Below are positions 58,167 to 64,000 of a DNA stretch of 64,000 nt, piece after piece. The stretch comes from Sclerotinia nivalis (Eukaryota > Ascomycota > Leotiomycetes > Helotiales > Sclerotiniaceae): NCBI GenBank assembly GCA_029531795.1, contig JAPEIS010000005.1, positions 2,788,001 through 2,852,000 of the forward strand, given 5' to 3'. Position numbers and translations under genes: made by a program. The notes below the pieces were generated by a model that saw nothing but the letters and a program-made list of their open reading frames with translations, had not been told where the DNA came from and ran no database searches. Numbering within the stretch: position 1 is the first letter of the stretch; the number at the start of each line of letters is the position of its first letter.

Positions 58167-60997
58167 GTTCGGTGACGTGTGAGTAAATTAGGAATTGGCG
58201 GTGTCAATGTTGCTTGAACAATTTCACAAGGCGAACTGCCGGAGAGAGCAGAGCATATGGTCATGTAGGTGCTGGCGAATGTGGTGAAGCTCGATGTAAG
58301 TGTCGAACCTTTTTATAAGATGGGCTAAAACGTGCCTTGTATTTTACCTGGAGAATAAAGCGTATACTATAATTTGAAAAAGAAATTCGTATCAGATAGA
58401 TCAATATCCGAAACTTAACTTGAGTGTGGTTGTACAGAGATTGATTGATTAAAAGTGTTTTGGATGTCGCCCAAAGGATTGAATTCTTGACAGCCTCGCG
58501 TATTAGTAATCAGGTACAAAAGGGCATTATCACTAATAGGGTTAGTGCGAGCCAATCATACTAACTTTTAGGTACCTACTAGGAGTAGGTACAGACAGAT
58601 ACCACTGCATCTACTCCGTAGAGCTGTCAACCTGAGTTTTGCGAGGTGGATTTGCAGCTATCTTTGGCATGGCATTCTACCCTGCTTGTTGTCGGTCGAA
58701 GAGACAGGGTAATTGTAGGTACATTTACCCCATTACCGAATCATGAAATCCTAGTACAGCTGTTTTCCTGCACCGACAGTACATCAATTTGATGCCGGTT
58801 GTTGAGATTTTGGTGGATATTTTTTACCTAAAACTCCTTGTCTTTGTGATGCATCATTGCCAGTACACTGTACGGAGTACATATATACGGAGTTGTACTC
58901 GCCCCACCATTTATCTTCAACAAGTAGGTACCTACTCACAGTTCTCGAAGTGAAGTGGATCAACAATATCCTTCAGTGTAGAGTAAGAAGCACAGAGTAC
59001 AAGATGATGGGGGTGCGAGATGATGAGAATACAAGGTGGAGAGAGTGCAACATGAAGATCATGAAACATCCCCCCGGAGTATTGATATATTGTGCTATTC
59101 CTACCGGTACCTGTTTATTGTGAGACTTCTTTAAAAGTTCAATACAGTTTACAATACAAGTATGAATATATACATCGCTACCACTTACACAATTCGGCTA
59201 GATACACCTCGAAAATGCATGTCACTCGGCCCCTCATGCACGTCAGTGAAATACCTAGTAGAGTTGGCTTTCAATATTTCGGCATCATTCACGGGTAGAA
59301 GCTATGGCCGTTGACCATTTTCTTACCGATCCGATCCACCGTGCTATGCTTGTCGGTATAATATTTTTCGCACCAAGCCAAGCTACATTTCTATCACTTT
59401 TTATATTAGACCTGTAAAGCAGTTCAAGTATTTTCCAAAATGAACACAGACATGAATGAAAAATAACAGAATACCCGTGATACTTACACTCACACTTACA
59501 CTTACCATATTTTTTCTATTTTCTGGAATACTTGCCACTTGCCAGTTGTCCTTAGCAAACAAAAAGATCCACAAAAAGATCATGAAGCTTTAGATATTTC
59601 TCACGATGCTGATGAAAAGCAGGGATAGGGTTAGTAACAATTGATGACGGTGAATACAAAAGATTGGTTACCGATGCCTGAAGGTGCATTTGGCCCTGCA
59701 GAGTTGTAGGTAGTAGGTAGGTAGGCTGGTGGCAGTAACAGGTAACTTGGGGTCGTTATTGGCATCGATATCATGGTGCATGCAGGATGATGAACGAGTC
59801 AGAACATGAACTTTGCACGTTGATCTTGGTAATTGGAACCTTCAAAACCCACATTCCCTTAACATACGAAGGGAGTATCACTTGATTCTTGACTTCTTCA
59901 TTTGGCCCCTCTAGTTTCTAGGGTTTTAGCCGATGAGCACTGCATTAGATTGCTGTAACGTAGTGGATGCGAGGTGAGAATAATGGATGGAATGCTAATA
60001 CTAATGCTAATGCAATAAAGAAAGCTTCATCGAAGGAAAGGGGAAAAATTCCGAATACGGTATTTTCTGTCTGGTCAATAACGTGGCAAATGGAATATCA
60101 ATTTCGCATTGATAACGATACTCGGAAGTATATTGGCTAATTAGCGGACGCTTTCTTCACACCAAACTTTCTCATCTTTCATGAAAAGCAGCTACACTCA
60201 CTCAGCTCGCCGAATAATGTTCCATCACTCTTCCGATGCTCCTACATCGAATCGATACCACATTTCTCTGATTCGAGGTAAATCCTCTGATTTTCATTCG
60301 ATCTGTTTTACAAAACGCCACATACACATCCACATATTGGTATCGGTTTGGTGTGCTAGGTGGTGCAGATCTACCTTCGGCACACTAGCCAATAGATACC
60401 TATATGAGTGTATATACGACACTCATAGCTGTCTCTTTTTGTATCAAAGGAAAAGGGACTACTTAGCTGTTACCTTCGCGGCATCACAACTCATTTAACT
60501 CACTCTAACTTGGTTAATCGTTGTCCGTGGCTCGGATCTTCCCTCGTTGGTGATTTTGGATCCAGATGTAACTGGGAACTTGCTTACAGACTTATCATCC
60601 CCACACACCTATTTCTTCATCGATCCACTGTCACAAGCTCCCGCAATTCAGCTATATGCTGGTCGGCTGGTTGATTTATCAGTGAATATGTATAATTGAT
60701 CTCCCCCTCCGTCATTTCTCATGCATATGTACCACCAGAGTACCGACCTTTTGAATATCCATCTTCAAGTGTTGTACTCAGCCTTGCCGGTGATTCCTCT
60801 GTACCGAAGTTCATATATTAACGCTTTTCTTGGCCAAAAGAGGTGGTTCCAAGTTCTCAGCTTTCTCCTCCTACTCCAAATCAGTCATTCATCGACTTTT
60901 TTTTCTTTCCTTTCTTCTTTACCGTGGACTTGAAATAAGGAAAAGGGCTCCTGGCAGTTCTTCATTTACTAATATTCATTCTTCCTCGTCTTCTAAG
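58167..60997. other. Intergenic, no gene seen
   Basis: 2.8 kb with TAGGTACCTAC-type repeats (58570-58600, 58920-58940) and TACTGT/GTACGG motifs. Open frames are short and unconvincing. The part next to 60998 is pyrimidine-rich (TTTTTTTCTTTCC), as expected for a 5' leader. Confidence 0.5.
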
Positions 60998-62393
60998 ATG
61001 TCACATCCATACGGAGCTCCTCCTATACCATGGAGCTCGAGACCGCGAGTAGACAATCGCAGACCCTCTCAGCCATCAATCGCAGCGAGCATTTCTAATA
61101 TCATGTACAAAAACGCCGTGTATTATCCCAACTATCGGGTCTATCGTGGCGAGACACCTGCGTCATTGAACTTCAGTTGTATCAGCCATGTTTTCTATGC
61201 TTTTGCTCATGTTGGCCCGGATGGTGGGGTTTTTGTGAGCTTCCCGCCCCTCTGAGCCAGGCTCCAAATTGTTGCTAACTACAGCAGCTGAGTGATGAAT
61301 GGGCAGATATGCAAATGCCCGTTGATGGTGCCACCGGCTGCCTAGGATCATTTATGCGTTTAAAACAACAGCATGAGCACCTCCAGCTCATTATCTCTAT
61401 AGGTGGTGGCGCAGCTAGCCAAAACTTTGCACAGGTCGCTGCTTCAGCTGCCACAAGAGATCACTTCGGGAAGTCGGTCCGAGGTCTGGTTGACGCAACA
61501 GGCTTTAACGGTATCGATAGTAAGTTTTTTCTCCTATGCAGATAATACTCATACTGACGAGCCTAGTCGATTGGGAACATCCTTCAGATCCCGAACAAGG
61601 TCGAAATTTTCTTGCCCTTCTTGCTGCTATTCGGCTTCATTTGCCTGATGAACGATATTTGCTGACAGCTGCTTTGCCTGCCGGCCGATGGGCTTTGCAA
61701 AACATCGATCTTTATAAAGCTCAAGATTATCTGTAAGGACAATTGTTGATTACACAGCCCCAAAAATGAAACTTTAAGCTCTTGGTCATCCACTCCCTAA
61801 TCGCATCGGTCTTTTATAACCTAGTAGTACTGACCATTCTTCTTCTTTAGAGATCTAATCAATCTTATGGCTTACGACTTTTCTGGTTCATGGTCACACA
61901 GGTCGGGACACCACGCTCAACTTTACCCCGGAAACATGCCGGATGCAGCAAACGGAAGTGCTGCTGTCGATTATGTTATATCGACTGGGTTCCCGGCTTC
62001 AAAAATACTACTTGGAGTTCCAGTGTACGGAAGATCCTTCTTGAACTCTAGAGGACCAGGACATCCATATCATGGTTGTGGCGGAGAAGAAGGAACATTC
62101 GAGTACAAGTTATTGCCAAGGCCTGGGACTCAAGAGGTGGTTGATACTGCCGCCGTTTCAGCTTCCTGCTATGGGGGCGATGGAGGATGGGTCTCTTACG
62201 ACAACCCACAGACAGTTAAGATAAAGGCTGAATACTGCAGACAGAGGCGTCTTGGAGTGGGTTGGCTCTTTTCCGTTAGTTGTGAGTGCTTGCTGATTAA
62301 ATTTAGGGTCTGTTTTACTGGACAGGGACAGCAGATGCATCAGGTCCGAGAAGTTTGATATCATCTGGGTTTAAAGCTCTGCATGATGCATGA
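60998..62393 (+). CDS. GH18 chitinase without signal peptide, 5 exons, 375 aa
   Basis: Exons are 60998-61234, 61288-61519, 61567-61732, 61851-62256 and 62307-62393; introns are 53, 47, 118 and 50 nt, all in phase. Family 18 glycoside hydrolases cleave chitin by substrate-assisted retention. Visible in order: NAVYYPNYRVYRGETP (strand 1), ISHVFYAFAHV, LIISIGGGAASQNFA, the catalytic FNGIDIDWEHP with the acid E160, YLLTAALPAGRW, LINLMAYDFSG, KILLGVPVYGRSF and LGGLFYWTGTADASGP (closing barrel Trp). The first Asp of D-x-x-D-x-D-x-E is Asn (N153); the others and E160 are kept. No signal peptide follows MSHPYGAPPIPW, so the enzyme is probably cytoplasmic, as in autolysis- or recycling-type chitinases. 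The acceptor of intron 1 is a tandem ACAGCAG that may add one Gln. The gene appears intact. Confidence 0.93.
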
Positions 62394-63023
62394 GCTGTGA
62401 ATATCGATCTTATATGGGGCATTGAAAGTGCTAATTTGATGGCTGGGGAGAGTAAGACATTCGAAGCGATGTCGAGAAAGGTCTGATGAGACGGATCTGG
62501 GAAATGTAACTTTACGAGTGTTCTAACATGCTTTCAACATTGGGAAGTGGTGGCTCTCTCGTTCTCGTTCCAGATTTATTATGATTTATGATGAAATGAC
62601 AAAGGAAATAGCATTGGTTGGTCTGAAATTACTCGGGGGGTTAGACAAGTATACTCAACATGGGTAGCTACATCAGCTCAATGTATAATAAGGCAATTTC
62701 AAAATCCATACTTAAATACATGTGTATTAAAAACTCGAATTATCAGGATTTCTAATATCAATCGTGCTTCTTGGTTTGAAGTTTTAAATATCTAAGTAAT
62801 TGCTGTCGTGCTATTGTGGCTGACGAGGCTGACGGAGTTTGGGGATGCACGCATAGGTTCTGCGTGAGACTATGCGACCACTTCTACGTTATAATGAGAG
62901 ATTATTAACACATTTCTACAACTACACATCAATAATTACTTAGTTTATTCACACATGCTTTGACATTAGTGTATTGAGTACTGTTCTCAATACTTTAATT
63001 TATTTCATATCATTCATTACAGC
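62394..63023. other. Intergenic between chitinase and VPS53
   Basis: 630 bp, AT-rich, tandem orientation of the flanking genes; no gene seen. Confidence 0.6.
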
Positions 63024-64000
63024 ATGAATGGCGCATCGATACCTTCATCACTGGATGCATGTAAGTCCCAAAACCTCACTTCCACCATAGTCAATACCCC
63101 CACTGATCTCGCTCACCCCGCAGCCGATTATGACCCTATCGACCATTTAAACACGATATTTTCCCATCCTTCGACTTTGGGTTCTATAAATCAGACAGCT
63201 GTTGCACTGCAGGATCATCAAGATGAGCTGTCAAGTAATATTGCCAATCTCGTGGCCACTCAAGCATACAATGACGATTCCTCACTCAAACGTATGCAAG
63301 CTGCAAAGTCGGAACTTGCAGACCTCTTTAAAAAGATCGAATCTGTACGGACACGGGCTATTCAGACAGAGCAGACAATCACCTCGATGACCGCAGATAT
63401 TAAGAGGTTGGATGGCACAAAGAAGAACTTAACCCTGAGCATGACAGCTCTAAAACGATTACAGATGCTTACGACTGCTTACGAACAACTAAGAGGTCTG
63501 GCGAAAACAAGACAATACCGAGAATGCGCAAGCTTGCTACAGGCTGTGCTGCAGCTTATGAAGCATTTCAATAGTTACAGGAGCATAGACCAGATTGCTA
63601 CCTTGAGTAGGGGCGTCTCGGAGTTACAGAGAGAGTTATTGGAACAAGTTTGCGAGGATTTTGAGATGGCATTTGCCAAAGGAGAGGTGGGAAGTAAGAA
63701 AGCAGTGCTGGCGGAGTCATGTCTGGTGATGGATGCATTGGGGGATAATGCTCGAGCAAGATTGGTGACGTGGTATGTCAATACGCAATTGAGGGAGTAT
63801 AGGCAGGTCTTCAGGGGAAATGACGAAGCAGGAAGCTTGGATAATATCGGCAGAAGATACAGTTGGTTTAGGAGAATGCTGAAGACATTTGAAGATGAAC
63901 ACGCTGGAATATTTACTGCTGGATGGAGAGTTAATGAGGTCTTGGCAAATGCATTTTGCGAAGGTACCAGGGATGATTTCAAGGGGATCTTGGAGAGGAG
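63024..64000 (+). CDS. VPS53: Vps53 (GARP complex subunit), 5' part only
   Basis: Exon 1 (63024-63060) gives MNGASIPSSLDA. A 63-nt intron (63061-63123) leads in phase to SDYDPIDHLNTIFSHPSTLG, and the frame stays open to the window end (about 304 residues seen). Vps53 is a core subunit of the GARP tethering complex, which captures endosome-derived vesicles at the trans-Golgi with Vps51, Vps52 and Vps54. The visible part is the N-terminal coiled-coil/CATCHR region: DLFKKIESVRTRAIQTEQTI, MLTTAYEQLRGLAKTRQYRE and RRYSWFRRMLKTFEDEHAGI, which match the family by memory. The full protein is about 800-900 residues, so roughly two thirds lie beyond 64000. Confidence 0.93.
   Translation, partial: MNGASIPSSLDACKSQNLTSTIVNTPTDLAHPAADYDPIDHLNTIFSHPSTLGSINQTAVALQDHQDELSSNIANLVATQAYNDDSSLKRMQAAKSELADLFKKIESVRTRAIQTEQTITSMTADIKRLDGTKKNLTLSMTALKRLQMLTTAYEQLRGLAKTRQYRECASLLQAVLQLMKHFNSYRSIDQIATLSRGVSELQRELLEQVCEDFEMAFAKGEVGSKKAVLAESCLVMDALGDNARARLVTWYVNTQLREYRQVFRGNDEAGSLDNIGRRYSWFRRMLKTFEDEHAGIFTAGWRVNEVLANAFCEGTRDDFKGILER

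Overview
The window looks like nuclear DNA of a filamentous ascomycete. Genes are widely spaced and carry short (about 45-120 nt) GT-AG introns with CTAAC/CTGAC-type branch sites. The recognisable proteins are fungal or eukaryotic housekeeping families: Yen1/GEN1, Arp10, Wss1, Yth1, Vps53, a DUF1776 protein and a GH18 chitinase. Two transposons carry dense transition-only damage of the RIP (repeat-induced point mutation) type. Family resemblance suggests Leotiomycetes, perhaps Sclerotiniaceae, but that is inference from remembered proteins and not a search result.

Layout. 0-10 kb is gene-poor; the only gene I can rebuild is a 4-exon gene for a 74-residue cysteine-rich protein (3311-3811, minus). 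A broken small gene (10155-10634, minus) and a DUF7918 protein with a SUMO-interacting tail (10895-12471, plus) follow. 12.5-19.3 kb is a transposon block: a Ty3/gypsy element with 213-bp LTRs, a stop-riddled gag-pol and no integrase (13125-17304), and 12 bp further on a pogo/Fot1-type DNA transposon with 60-bp terminal inverted repeats and a TA duplication (17317-19318). 19.3-25.5 kb holds an inverted repeat around a possible small gene, a decayed stretch with two look-alike introns, and a tandem repeat.

25.5-40.1 kb is an ordinary gene island: a BTB protein, an unknown nuclear-looking protein, a calponin-homology protein, and the divergent pair YEN1 (Holliday-junction resolvase) and ARP10 (dynactin). 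40-52.6 kb is mostly intergenic, with a four-exon Clr5-like gene directly behind a heptanucleotide repeat, a BTB-like gene, and an isocitrate lyase/PEP mutase gene fragment. 53-64 kb is a second gene island: WSS1 and a DUF1776 gene (divergent), YTH1 (convergent with the DUF1776 gene), a chitinase, and the 5' part of VPS53, which runs off the end.

Shared themes. Three genes touch SUMO- and Cdc48-linked genome maintenance: the DUF7918 protein with two C-terminal SIM-like motifs, Yen1 with two SIM-like motifs, and Wss1 with a VCP-interacting motif. Most of the better genes here are spliced, so exon coordinates were worked out by hand from splice sites and frame continuity. No rRNA, tRNA or CRISPR was found. 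I found no clearly undescribed system; the inverted-repeat small-gene locus near 21 kb and the cysteine-rich twin-intron module near 22.5 kb are the least explained.
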